From Gemmatimonadota bacterium (lineage in GTDB: Bacteria > Gemmatimonadota > Gemmatimonadetes > Gemmatimonadales > Gemmatimonadaceae): a stretch of DNA of 64,000 nucleotides. The translations under genes were made by a program, and so were the position numbers. The stretch spans positions 62,001-126,000 of the forward strand of contig JADKAQ010000013.1 of assembly GCA_016719105.1 (NCBI GenBank), in the 5' to 3' direction. Under the pieces are notes generated by a model. The model had not been told where the DNA came from, did no database searches, and was given only the letters and a program-made list of their open reading frames with translations. This document shows, one piece after another, positions 36,864 to 45,832 of the stretch (position 1 is its first letter; each line of letters begins with the position of its first letter).

Positions 36864-37694
36864 TCAGAGCGCCTGGACCAGTGCCTCGACCAGCCGCTCG
36901 AAGTCGGCGGCGGCCACGCGCGTCACCTCGATGACCTCCTGGTGGTGGATCGGGTGCGGACTCGTCCCCGCCGCCGGATTGGTGATGCAGCTGACGGCGG
37001 CGCAGCGCATCCCCATGGCCCGCCCCACCACGACTTCGGGGACCGTCGACATCCCCACGGCGTCCGCCCCCATCCGCTCGAGCATGCGCACCTCGGCCGG
37101 CGTCTCGTACGTCGGGCCGAGCAGCCCGCAGTAGACCCCCTCCTCGAGGCGGATCCCCAGCGCGTTGGCGGCCGCGTGCAGCTGGCGGATGAGTCCCGGG
37201 TCGTATGGCGCCGACATGTCGGGAAACCGCTCGTCGCCGGCCACCACCCGCCCGAGCAGCGGGTTCCGGAACATCAGGTTGATGTGATCGGCGATGACCA
37301 TCAGTTGGCCGGGGGAGAAGGTGCGGCGAATCCCCCCGGCGGCGTTGGACAGGATGAGGGTGCGCGCCCCCAGCGCGTGCACGACACGCACCGGAAAGGC
37401 CGAGTGCTCGGCCTCGTGCCCTTCATACATGTGGAAGCGCCCGGCCAAGGCGAGCACCTCGCGCCCCCCAAGCGTTCCGTGCAGCAACTCGCCGGCGTGC
37501 CCCTCCACCCGCGGCTCGGCAAAGCCCGGGATGTCGCGATAGGCGACGCGCGTGGCGCCGTCGATCCTGTGGGCCAATCCCCCCAGGCCCGAGCCCAGCA
37601 CGATCGCCGCCACGGGCGACTGCACCGGAAGCCTCGTGCGCAGGACGGCGACGGCCGCCTCGAGCGTGCCCGCCACTCCGAGCGACTCAGCCAT
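36864..37694 (-). CDS. punA: Purine nucleoside phosphorylase
   Basis: A 276-residue trimeric-type purine nucleoside phosphorylase that splits inosine/guanosine with phosphate to base and ribose-1-phosphate. Landmarks are GSGLGGL (phosphate loop), GRFHMYEGH, SNAAGGI, YCGLLGPTYETPAE, and MSTVPEV with CITNPAAG. ATG 37694 overlaps the adenosine deaminase stop by 8 nt. It is the last gene of a purine-salvage operon. Confidence 0.93.
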   Translation of the reverse strand: MAESLGVAGTLEAAVAVLRTRLPVQSPVAAIVLGSGLGGLAHRIDGATRVAYRDIPGFAEPRVEGHAGELLHGTLGGREVLALAGRFHMYEGHEAEHSAFPVRVVHALGARTLILSNAAGGIRRTFSPGQLMVIADHINLMFRNPLLGRVVAGDERFPDMSAPYDPGLIRQLHAAANALGIRLEEGVYCGLLGPTYETPAEVRMLERMGADAVGMSTVPEVVVGRAMGMRCAAVSCITNPAAGTSPHPIHHQEVIEVTRVAAADFERLVEALVQAL

Positions 37695-38727
37695 GGCGCA
37701 GCAGCTCGATCTCCGCCCGAGCGCGTTGGAGGAGCGCGTCGCGCTCCGCGTCGGGGAGGAAGGCGCTCGCAAAGCCGTTGAGCGCCATCGTGGCGAGCTC
37801 GTCGAAGTCGAAGCCGAGCGATCCGGCCGCGTGCTGGTACTCGTCGACGAGGTTGGTCCCGCTCATGAGCCGGTTGTCGGTGTTGAGGACGACGTTGAGC
37901 CCCTGGTCGAAGTAGTGTCGCAGCGGGTGCGTCTCGTACGAATGCGCGGCGTGCGTCTGCACGTTGCTCGTGAGGCAGATCTCGAGGGCGATGCGCGCGT
38001 CGTTCACCTCGGCGGTGAGCGACGGGTCCTCGAACAGTCGCGTGGCGTGGCCGATGCGCGAGGCGCCGCAGGTGTGGACCGCCTGCCAGACCGACCCCGC
38101 GCCGTCCCCCTCACCCGCATGGCAGGTGCAGGCGAGGCCGTGCGCCTGCGCGTAGCGGAACGCCTCGGCATGGTCGGAGGCCGGGTGGCCGATCTCCCCT
38201 CCCGCGAGGTCGAAACCGACGACCCCCTGGTCCTTGTAGTCGACCGCGAGGCGCGCGAGGTCGAGCGACGTCGCCGGCGGCAGGTGCCGCAGCGAGCAGA
38301 CGAGCACTCGGGCGACGATGTCGTGGTCGCGTTGGGCCTTGGCCAGTCCGCGCAGCGGGGCCTCGACCGATTCGCCTAACGTGAGCCCCCCCTTCACGTT
38401 GAGGACGGGGGCGTAGCGCACCTCGATGTAGCGCACCCCCTCCCGGGACGCATCCTCGGCCAGCTCGTAGGCAATACGTTCGAGCGACTCGGCGGTCTGC
38501 ATGACGGCCAGCGTCGTGTCGAAGCGCGCGAGGTAGTCCTCGAGGTTGCGCGCGTCGCTGACGAGCATGTAGTCGGCCAGCGCCTCGGCGTCGTCGCGCG
38601 GCATCGCGATACGCGATTCGCGCGCCAGGTCGAGCATGGTGTCGGGACGCAGCGAGCCATCCAGATGGCAGTGCAGTTCAGCCTTCGGGAGCTGTTCCAG
38701 CAGCGTGCGGGTGATGACGCGTGGCAT
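37687..38727 (-). CDS. add: Adenosine deaminase
   Basis: A 346-residue adenosine deaminase that converts adenosine to inosine. Zinc ligands are in AELHCHLDGSL, the CHAGEG motif holds the catalytic Glu/His region, and the metal Asp is in LNTDNR (NTDN rather than NTDD, as in several bacterial enzymes). It lies between a small unknown gene and punA with overlaps, so the two enzymes act in sequence. Confidence 0.93.
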   Translation of the reverse strand: MPRVITRTLLEQLPKAELHCHLDGSLRPDTMLDLARESRIAMPRDDAEALADYMLVSDARNLEDYLARFDTTLAVMQTAESLERIAYELAEDASREGVRYIEVRYAPVLNVKGGLTLGESVEAPLRGLAKAQRDHDIVARVLVCSLRHLPPATSLDLARLAVDYKDQGVVGFDLAGGEIGHPASDHAEAFRYAQAHGLACTCHAGEGDGAGSVWQAVHTCGASRIGHATRLFEDPSLTAEVNDARIALEICLTSNVQTHAAHSYETHPLRHYFDQGLNVVLNTDNRLMSGTNLVDEYQHAAGSLGFDFDELATMALNGFASAFLPDAERDALLQRARAEIELLRHG

Positions 38728-38732
38728 GCTCG

Positions 38733-38972
38733 TCAGGCGTCCTCGCCAGCGGCACCGCGCTGCCGGTTGGAGACGACGCGGAAGATCGCGCCGTCGTACA
38801 GCGCCGCAACGCCGTCGACCGGGAGCCCGCGCGAATCGGTGACGATGCGGTCCCCGGCGACGATGGCATCGGCGAGTGACGCGTCGAACAGCCGCACGGC
38901 GTCGACGGGCGAACCAGCGGCCGGGGCATCGACGCCACGGCCATTCACGTACACGCGCACGGTGGCGCTCAT
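38733..38972 (-). CDS. Small conserved protein of a purine-salvage operon
   Basis: A 79-residue acidic-to-neutral protein without signal peptide. Its sequence (VRVYVNGRGVDAPAAGS, ending in a strand AIFRVVSN) suggests a compact beta-grasp-like fold, but it lacks a C-terminal Gly-Gly, so it is not an obvious sulfur carrier. Its start overlaps the nucleotidase stop by 4 nt and add follows after 5 nt, so it is a coexpressed operon member. Function is unknown. Confidence 0.7.
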   Translation of the reverse strand: MSATVRVYVNGRGVDAPAAGSPVDAVRLFDASLADAIVAGDRIVTDSRGLPVDGVAALYDGAIFRVVSNRQRGAAGEDA

Positions 38973-41900
38973 GGCTTCAGGGGAATGAGGCGCGCGTCCG
39001 TGGGCGCACGCAAGGGTTGGGGACGGGACTTCACGTAGCGCGCCAGCGCCTCGAGGTCGACCAGCTTGAGGTCCTCGACCTTTCGCGCCACGCGCGCCAG
39101 GGTGGAGCCGTCGCCGCCGGTGAGGATGAAGTCGAGCGTCACGAGTCGATACGACTGCCGCGCGTTGACCGGACGCCCGTCGGTGAAGGTGAGGCGTGTG
39201 ATGCGCTGGCCCGCGGGGCGTGCCGGATCGTACGTGACCTTCACGCCGCTCAGGTGCAGGTTGATGTCGTCGCGCGCGACGATGTCCTCGAGCAGCCGCC
39301 GCAGGTCGGCCCCGCGCAAGGTGACGCGCACGAGCGAGTTGCCGAACGGCGTGACCTCGAAGAGCGAGCCGAGGGTGACGGGGCCGGCGTTGAGCGGGGC
39401 GCGAAGGCCGCCGCGGTTCATGAGGCCGACGTCACCGCGTCCCACGCTGCGATAGGCGTCGGCGATGAAGTTGCCTAACGGTCCGGCGCCACGCTCGATC
39501 CGTTCGGCGGCGGTGGCCACCGGCACGTCGTAGACGGCATTGGCGCGCGCGACCACCGAGTCAGTGTATGCCGCCGACGGAGGGTCGGCGGCGATCGAAT
39601 CGCGCTGCACGTTGCGCACGCGCACCGGTGGCGCCTCCCCACCGGCCAGCGGAAGGTCGATCACGCCGATCGCGGTCCCGCGCGAGAACGCCTGCACGAT
39701 CGGGATCCCCTTCACGCGCGTGAAGACGCCGGAGTGCGTGTGCCCGCTGACGATCGCATCGACCTTCTCGGTGACCTGCTGCGCGAGGTCGACGATCTCG
39801 CCGTTGCAGCTATCGGGCTTCCCGCGCTCGCAGAAGGCCCCCGCGTGGGCGATGACGACGACGAGGTCGGCGCCGCGCGCGCGCAGCGAACGGGCGTGCG
39901 CATCGACGGTGGTGGCGGGGTTGGCAAAGCGCAGTCCCGCGACGTTGGAGGCCTTGGTCGTCGTGGGCGTCTCGACCGTGGCCACGCCCACCACGCCAAC
40001 CTTGATCCCCTGGACGTCGACGATCGTGTCGTTCCGGATCCACGGGACGTCGGCACCGGTGCTGTCGGTGACGTTGGCCCCGAGGATCGCGTACGGCGCC
40101 TGTCGCATGCGGGCGCGCAGCGAGTCGACGCCCCAGTCGAATTCATGGTTGCCTAACGCCGATGCCGCGAGCCCGAGCCGCCCGAACAGGGTGACGACCG
40201 CCGCGCCGTACGTGAGGTTGGAGGCAGGGGTCCCCTGGAACTCGTCGCCGCCGTCGAGCCAGATGGAGGCGCAGGTGGGGGCCGGACATTCGCCCCGCGC
40301 ACGCCGAATGGCGCTGGCGAGGTAGGGGGCACCGCCGCGCATCACGCCGTTGCCGTCCGGCCGCGCCTCGAAGGCACCGTGGAAGTCGTTGGTGGCGATG
40401 ATCCGGAGCCACCGTCCGCTCGTCAGGCGGTCGGCGGTGCGGCGTGCCGTCCCGCTGGCGTCGAAGGCCCCGCCCTGCATCGCGCGATACGCCGCCGCCG
40501 CCGCGCTGGCCGGCTCGAGCGTCCAGTTGCGCCGGGCAAAGTCCTCGGGGCGCAGCGTTCCGCGACGTCGCACCTCGGCGATGAGCAGGTCGCGGATCTC
40601 TTCCTGCTTGTCGTAGACCACCGGCGCCCCGCGCAGCATGGCGTACCCGCCGCCCCCGGTCTGCCGGTAGTTGTTCAGCGCCATCGTGAAGCGGTCGGCG
40701 TCGGTGACGTCGCGCCCCTTCACCTGCAGGCGCGTGATCCGACTCCCGATCGGGCGCGAGATGTCGAGCGTGTAGTCGGCCCCGGCGATGATGTCGAAGT
40801 TGTAGCCCGGGACCGACGGATCGGTCGGCGACGTCGCCGCCTCCGGGGTGCCGGCGGTGCGGTAGTAGCGAGCGCTGAATTCCAGGTAGTCGCGCAGCTG
40901 GCGACCGGTGATGCGCACGGCGCGCAGCGTGTTGTCGTACGGATACAGCCGCGCGACTTCGGCCACCGTGATGGGACCGGCGTCGAGCGCGGCCCCGATA
41001 TCGAAGGCGGCGGTGGCGGCCAGGTCGGCCCCCGAGGCACGCGCCATCACGTCGAGCATGAAGTCGATGAGCGGCGTATCGCTCACGCGGGCGGAGTCGG
41101 CACGCCAGGCCACGGGCGTCGTGCCTAACGTCTGGTTGACCCACCGCACGGTGGCGTCGTGGGCGCGTTGCGTTGCCGCGACGACCGCCGGGGCCTCGGG
41201 ATGTCCCGCGTCGCGCACGATCTGCCCGCGCTTCCTCGCGACGTGCCACGTGCTCCCCTGTCGCACCATCGAGAGCGTGGCCAGCGCGACCGACGTGGCC
41301 CAGTTGCGCGGCTGCATGACCATCACGCCGTTGATGACCGTGTCGGCCACCTCACGGTGCGAGTGTCCGATGACGATGAGGTCGACCCCCGGCACCTCGC
41401 GAGCGATACGCGCCCCGACGTTTTCGCTGGGGAGTCCGCTGGAAACGGTGTCGTAGCTCGACGGTTCTCCAAGCCCGGAGTGCATCACGACCACGACCGC
41501 GTCCGCACGGTCGCGCACCGCCCGCACCTCACGCGCGACGTCGGGGACAATGTCGCGCACCTCCAGACGCCCGGTGAGGTTGTCGCGATCCCAGACCATC
41601 GCCCCCGGCGTGGTGGCGCCGACGATCGCGACCCGCACTCCGCCCCGCTGCACGATGTGCGAGGCGCCGTACGCTCGCCGGCCGTTGGGGAGGTACGCGT
41701 TGGCCGCCAGGAAGGGGAAGCGCGCCTGACCGATCGCCTTGGTCAGCGTCGGGAGACCGTAGTTGAACTCGTGGTTGCCCAGCGCCGCGGCATCGTAGGC
41801 CATCGCGTTCATGGCCGCGATGACGGGGTGCGGCGCGGCCGAGTCGACGCGGGCCGCGACGTAGGTCAGCGGATTCCCTTGCAGCAGGTCTCCAGCATCG

Positions 41901-42175
41901 ACCAGGACGACCTTCCCGGGGTGCGCCCGACGCACCGAATCGATGATTGTGGCCGAGCGCGACAGGCCGCGCAGCGTATCCGGGGCGTCGGCGTAGTAGT
42001 CCCAGCCACGCAAGCGGCCGTGGACGTCGGTCGTGGCCGCGACGACGAGGTCGGTCGAGTCGGCGGCGGCGCTGGCGTCAGGACTCCCGGCCCCGCTGCG
42101 CGCGGCCGGTGTGGTCGCGCAGGACCACGTCGCGAGGGCGGCGATCGCGGCGACGAAAACGTTCAGGCGATGCAT
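38969..42175 (-). CDS. Tandem double 5'-nucleotidase lipoprotein
   Basis: A 1068-residue exported protein (hydrophobic N-terminus with Cys19 as probable lipidation site) containing two complete UshA-like units in tandem. Each has a calcineurin-type metallophosphoesterase (first: TTDVHGR, DAGDLLQGNP, ALGNHEF, GHSH; second: TNDFHGA, DGGDEFQGTP, ALGNHEFDWG, GHTHSG) followed by a 5'-nucleotidase C domain with an NNYRQTGGGGYAM or equivalent. UshA itself has one unit (~550 residues). It should hydrolyse extracellular nucleotides to nucleosides plus phosphate; add and punA downstream then process the nucleosides. No nucleoside transporter is adjacent. Confidence 0.93.
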   Translation of the reverse strand: MHRLNVFVAAIAALATWSCATTPAARSGAGSPDASAAADSTDLVVAATTDVHGRLRGWDYYADAPDTLRGLSRSATIIDSVRRAHPGKVVLVDAGDLLQGNPLTYVAARVDSAAPHPVIAAMNAMAYDAAALGNHEFNYGLPTLTKAIGQARFPFLAANAYLPNGRRAYGASHIVQRGGVRVAIVGATTPGAMVWDRDNLTGRLEVRDIVPDVAREVRAVRDRADAVVVVMHSGLGEPSSYDTVSSGLPSENVGARIAREVPGVDLIVIGHSHREVADTVINGVMVMQPRNWATSVALATLSMVRQGSTWHVARKRGQIVRDAGHPEAPAVVAATQRAHDATVRWVNQTLGTTPVAWRADSARVSDTPLIDFMLDVMARASGADLAATAAFDIGAALDAGPITVAEVARLYPYDNTLRAVRITGRQLRDYLEFSARYYRTAGTPEAATSPTDPSVPGYNFDIIAGADYTLDISRPIGSRITRLQVKGRDVTDADRFTMALNNYRQTGGGGYAMLRGAPVVYDKQEEIRDLLIAEVRRRGTLRPEDFARRNWTLEPASAAAAAYRAMQGGAFDASGTARRTADRLTSGRWLRIIATNDFHGAFEARPDGNGVMRGGAPYLASAIRRARGECPAPTCASIWLDGGDEFQGTPASNLTYGAAVVTLFGRLGLAASALGNHEFDWGVDSLRARMRQAPYAILGANVTDSTGADVPWIRNDTIVDVQGIKVGVVGVATVETPTTTKASNVAGLRFANPATTVDAHARSLRARGADLVVVIAHAGAFCERGKPDSCNGEIVDLAQQVTEKVDAIVSGHTHSGVFTRVKGIPIVQAFSRGTAIGVIDLPLAGGEAPPVRVRNVQRDSIAADPPSAAYTDSVVARANAVYDVPVATAAERIERGAGPLGNFIADAYRSVGRGDVGLMNRGGLRAPLNAGPVTLGSLFEVTPFGNSLVRVTLRGADLRRLLEDIVARDDINLHLSGVKVTYDPARPAGQRITRLTFTDGRPVNARQSYRLVTLDFILTGGDGSTLARVARKVEDLKLVDLEALARYVKSRPQPLRAPTDARLIPLKP

Positions 42176-42445
42176 GGGACGAAACTAGTGGCCCCCCGAT
42201 CCCAAAGGGAGCGCCATCGCGACGCGCCCGCCCGCTCGATTGACCGGGGCGAAGCGCTTCGCAAGCTTGCAGTTAGCCAGCGGCGCCGCGCGCGCCTTCG
42301 ACGCCGGCCCCGTTGGGCGCCGCCCTCTCTCACCCTCGCCGCACGAGCGGGTTCGATACCAAACCGTGACGCCCTCCACGCTTCAATTCCAGGTGCCGAC
42401 AGTTGATCGTCCATGGCGTAGTAGACACACGGCGGTGTTAGTCCC

Positions 42446-43072
42446 GTGAAGCCGCTCATCATTGGCATCGCGGGGGGGACGGGTTCGGGAAAATCGACGG
42501 TCGCGCGACGGGTGGCAGAGCAGTTGTCCAACGCCTCGGTCGCCTTCATCGACATGGACGCGTACTACCGCAACTACGCGCACCTGCCGATCGAGGAACG
42601 GCGCCAGATTAACTGGGACCATCCCGACGCGTTCGACATCGAGCTGATGGTCGAACACCTGCAGCAGCTCGGCGCGGGCAGTGGGATCGAGAAGCCGATC
42701 TACGACTTCGTCACCCACACCCGGAGCCCGGCGACCAAACGCATCCCACCGGCCGATGTGATCGTGGTGGACGGGATCCTGTTGTTCGTGGACGAACGAC
42801 TACGGGACCTGTGCGACGTGAAGGTGTTTGTCGACGCCGATGCCGACATCCGGCTCGCGCGCCGCATCAAGCGAGACATGGTCAAGCGGGGTCGCCCGCT
42901 GGAGGACATTCTGGAGCAGTACCTGACGACGGTGCGACCGATGCACCTGCAGTTCGTGGAGCCCAGCAAGCGCTACGCGGACGTGATCGTCCCGCGCGGT
43001 GGCCACAACGCCATCGCCATCGAAATGATCATCGCCAAGATCCAGCGGCGATTCGACAACGCCCGCGGATGA
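42446..43072 (+). CDS. udk: Uridine kinase
   Basis: A 208-residue uridine/cytidine kinase with Walker A GGTGSGKST, the DMDAYYRNYAHLP and NWDHPDAFD substrate segments, VDGILLFVD and the RRIKRDMVKRGR lid. It phosphorylates uridine with GTP/ATP in pyrimidine salvage. It starts at GTG 42446. Its stop overlaps the phoB ATG by 4 nt, so it heads the phosphate-regulator operon, an unusual pairing. Confidence 0.93.
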   Translation: MKPLIIGIAGGTGSGKSTVARRVAEQLSNASVAFIDMDAYYRNYAHLPIEERRQINWDHPDAFDIELMVEHLQQLGAGSGIEKPIYDFVTHTRSPATKRIPPADVIVVDGILLFVDERLRDLCDVKVFVDADADIRLARRIKRDMVKRGRPLEDILEQYLTTVRPMHLQFVEPSKRYADVIVPRGGHNAIAIEMIIAKIQRRFDNARG

Positions 43073-43791
43073 TCGCCCGCCCTGCGACCGGTGGCGAGCG
43101 CGTGCTCGTCGTGGACGACGAGCCGGACATCGTCGCGCTGGTCGCCTATCACCTCGTGAAGGCCGGCTATCGCGTCTCCACCGCCTCCACCGGCCACGAC
43201 GCCGTGGCCCAGGCGCGGCAGGAACGCCCCGCACTCATGGTGCTCGACCTCATGCTCCCCGGCATGTCGGGGTTCGAGGTCCTCGAACAGCTGCGGGCCG
43301 AGGAGTCGACGCGCGACATCGCCGTCCTCATGCTCACCGCCCGCAAGGACGAGCCCGACCGCATCAAGGGGCTGTCGTTAGGTGCCGACGACTACCTCAC
43401 CAAGCCCTTCTCCCCGCAGGAACTCACCCTGCGGGTCGGGGCGATCCTGCGGCGGATGCAGCAGGGGCAACAGCAGCCGGGTGACACCCTGCGCGTGGGG
43501 CCGATCGCCATCGACCGCGCGGCGCACCGCGTCGCCGTCGACGGCCGCGACATCGACCTCACCCCCACCGAGTACAAGCTCCTCCTCACCCTCGCCGAGC
43601 GGCGTGGACGCGTGCAGGCGCGCGCCCACCTCCTCGAGACCGTGTGGGACGCCGCCCCCGACATCCAGACGCGCACCGTGGACATGCACGTCCAACGACT
43701 CCGCACCAAGCTGGAGTCGGCCGGAGAACTCATCGAGACAGTCCGGGGCTTCGGGTATAGATTGCAGGCGGCCCAACCACGTAGTGCGTGA
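43069..43791 (+). CDS. phoB: Phosphate-type response regulator PhoB
   Basis: A 240-residue OmpR/PhoB regulator. The receiver has acidic pocket DDEPD, phosphoacceptor Asp60 in VLDLMLPG, and switch Lys in LTKPFSP; the winged-helix C-terminal part contains LTPTEYKLLLTLAE and the terminal RGFGYRL. Assignment to phosphate control rests on the adjacent PhoR-like kinase, which overlaps by 4 nt, and the downstream pst-phoU genes. It should activate Pho-box promoters under phosphate starvation. Confidence 0.9.
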   Translation: MIARPATGGERVLVVDDEPDIVALVAYHLVKAGYRVSTASTGHDAVAQARQERPALMVLDLMLPGMSGFEVLEQLRAEESTRDIAVLMLTARKDEPDRIKGLSLGADDYLTKPFSPQELTLRVGAILRRMQQGQQQPGDTLRVGPIAIDRAAHRVAVDGRDIDLTPTEYKLLLTLAERRGRVQARAHLLETVWDAAPDIQTRTVDMHVQRLRTKLESAGELIETVRGFGYRLQAAQPRSA

Positions 43792-45551
43792 GGCTCTCCC
43801 GACAGCTCCTTGCAGGTTCGCTCCTCGTCATAGGCGTGCTGGTGCTGCTGGTCGTGATCGCTCTCGACTGGCGGCTCGGCGTTCGCCTGCGTGACGACAC
43901 CGCCATCGAGCTGCAGCGCGAAGCGCGACTCATCGCCGCCTCCTGGCACCCCACGCTCGATGCCGATTCGCTGGCCGACGCCGCGGGCGAGGCCCTCGGG
44001 CACCGCGTCACCCTGATCGACTCCACCGGCGTGGTCCTCGGCGACTCCGAGTTCGACCAGCCGGCGTTGGCTCGCCTCGAGAACCACAAGGGCCGCCCCG
44101 AAGTCATCGCCGCCATGCGCACGGGGGAGGGATCGTCGGTCCGCCCCTCACCATCGGCCGGCGATGAGGAGCTGTACTCGGCCCTGCGCGCCCCCTTTGG
44201 CGTTGCCCGCGTCTCCATTTCCACCGCCACGCAGCGCGGCATCGTACGGCGTGTGCAGGGCGACGTGCTCTCCGCGGCGCTGCTCGCGACCGCCGCGGCC
44301 TTGCTCCTGGCGGTCGTCTTCGCCCGCTCGATCACGCGCCCCATCCTCGAACTGCGCGACGATGCGCAGGCCATTGCCGCCGGCGACCTGACGCGCCGCC
44401 CGTCGCTCGTGGCCCCGGGCGAGGTCGGCGAACTGGCCTCTGCCTTCCACCGCCTCGCCGAGCAGCTCTCCGCACGCGTGCAGGCGCTCGAGGCCGATGA
44501 TGCCCTCCTGCGCGCCCTCACCGAGGCGCTCAACGAAGGGGTGATCGCCCTCGACGGCCGACAGCAGGTCCTGCACATGAACGCTGGCGCGCGGCGCCTG
44601 CTGGGTGTGAAGGACCCGATCCCCTTCCCCTCCGACCTCCTGCCACGCGACCGCGTGCTGCGCGACGCCCTCACCGCGGCGCTGACCGGCGTCTCGACCG
44701 ACGCGCTCGAGACGCAGCTCAACGAACGCGCCGTCACGCTCACGGCCCGCCCCCTCGACGGCGGTGGAGCGGTGCTCGCACTCCTCGATGTCACCCCCAT
44801 CCGGCGACTGGAGAAGGTCCGGCGCGACTTCGTCGCCAACGTCTCGCACGAACTGCGCACGCCGCTCACGGTCGTGAGCGGCTTCGCCGAGACGCTGCAG
44901 GACGAAACGCTCCCACCGCCCGAACGCGCGCGATTCAGTGCGACGATCCTGGCCAACACCCACCGCATGCAGCGCATCGTCGACGACCTGCTCGACCTGT
45001 CGCGCATCGAGTCGGGCGGATGGCGCCCCAACCCCGCCGACGTCGACCTGCGGGCGGTGGTGCAGGAGATCTTCGGGGGGGCGCGAACGACCGCCGATCG
45101 CAAGAAGATCGCCCTCGTCTCGGCGCTCCCCACCGACATTCCGACCGTGCATGCCGATCCGACGGCGCTGCGGCAGGTGCTGGCCAACCTCGTGGACAAC
45201 GCGCTCCGCCACACCACCGCGGGGAGCGTGACGATCGCCGCCGCCCGCGAAGACGGCGGCGTGCGGCTCTCGGTGCGCGACACCGGGTCGGGAATCAGTG
45301 CCGAGCACCTCCCGCGCATCTTCGAACGCTTTTACCGCGTCGATGCCGCCCGCTCACGCCACGAAGGGGGGACCGGGCTCGGCCTCGCCATCGTGAAGCA
45401 CATGGTCGAGGCGCACGGCGGGCGCGTGACCGCCGACAGCACGGCGGGCCTGGGGACGACGGTGAGCGCGTACTTCCCCGACCTGACGGCGTTTCCGAGG
45501 GGCGATACGCCGGCCTCGGTCGCCACCATCCCCCCGCTCCCTCCCGGCTGA
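43788..45551 (+). CDS. phoR: Phosphate sensor kinase PhoR
   Basis: A 587-residue sensor kinase starting at GTG 43788, overlapping phoB by 4 nt. It has an N-terminal membrane helix, a periplasmic domain (~30-150), second helix (~165-183), HAMP, a PAS domain (~240-340), HisKA with His354 in NVSHELRTPL, and an HATPase with DNALRHTT, DTGSGI and GGTGLGLAI motifs. The periplasmic domain is larger than in enterobacterial PhoR. Its phosphotransfer partner is PhoB, and PhoU/PstB downstream probably signal Pi sufficiency to it. Confidence 0.9.
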   Translation: MRLSRQLLAGSLLVIGVLVLLVVIALDWRLGVRLRDDTAIELQREARLIAASWHPTLDADSLADAAGEALGHRVTLIDSTGVVLGDSEFDQPALARLENHKGRPEVIAAMRTGEGSSVRPSPSAGDEELYSALRAPFGVARVSISTATQRGIVRRVQGDVLSAALLATAAALLLAVVFARSITRPILELRDDAQAIAAGDLTRRPSLVAPGEVGELASAFHRLAEQLSARVQALEADDALLRALTEALNEGVIALDGRQQVLHMNAGARRLLGVKDPIPFPSDLLPRDRVLRDALTAALTGVSTDALETQLNERAVTLTARPLDGGGAVLALLDVTPIRRLEKVRRDFVANVSHELRTPLTVVSGFAETLQDETLPPPERARFSATILANTHRMQRIVDDLLDLSRIESGGWRPNPADVDLRAVVQEIFGGARTTADRKKIALVSALPTDIPTVHADPTALRQVLANLVDNALRHTTAGSVTIAAAREDGGVRLSVRDTGSGISAEHLPRIFERFYRVDAARSRHEGGTGLGLAIVKHMVEAHGGRVTADSTAGLGTTVSAYFPDLTAFPRGDTPASVATIPPLPPG

Positions 45552-45611
45552 AGCCCCGGCGGGCGCGCGGCGAGCGGTCCTCGCCACCGCCCGGGGCGCC
45601 GCTCTGTCACA

Positions 45612-45632
45612 ATGTCACGCCTGCTGTGACAT
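45612..45632. promoter_or_regulatory. Inverted-repeat operator upstream of TonB receptor
   Basis: ATGTCAC-N7-GTGACAT is a perfect 7-bp inverted repeat, with CTGTCAC just before it at 45604-45610. GTGAC/GTCAC elements recur upstream of several phosphate genes, so this is a candidate PhoB (or other regulator) site. Confidence 0.4.
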
Positions 45633-45635
45633 CGC

Positions 45636-45650
45636 CGTGATGCGATCACG
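45636..45650. promoter_or_regulatory. Second palindrome upstream of TonB receptor
   Basis: CGTGATGCGATCACG, a perfect palindrome with a 3-nt centre, follows 3 nt after the inverted repeat at 45612. Its regulator is not known. Confidence 0.35.
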
Positions 45651-45832
45651 CGGTTGTGTCACGACGGGTGCGCACGCTAGGGGAGGTCGGTAGCGGATGG
45701 AGGAGGAATTGGGCCCGCGCCGTGACGCGTTCGTTGCATGGCTGTCGGCCAGCCGAGACGAAGGGCGGTGATTGTAACGGAGCGTCGCGCGCGACCAGCG
45801 CCGCGCCCTGCTCCCTTACGTGTGAGAATCAC

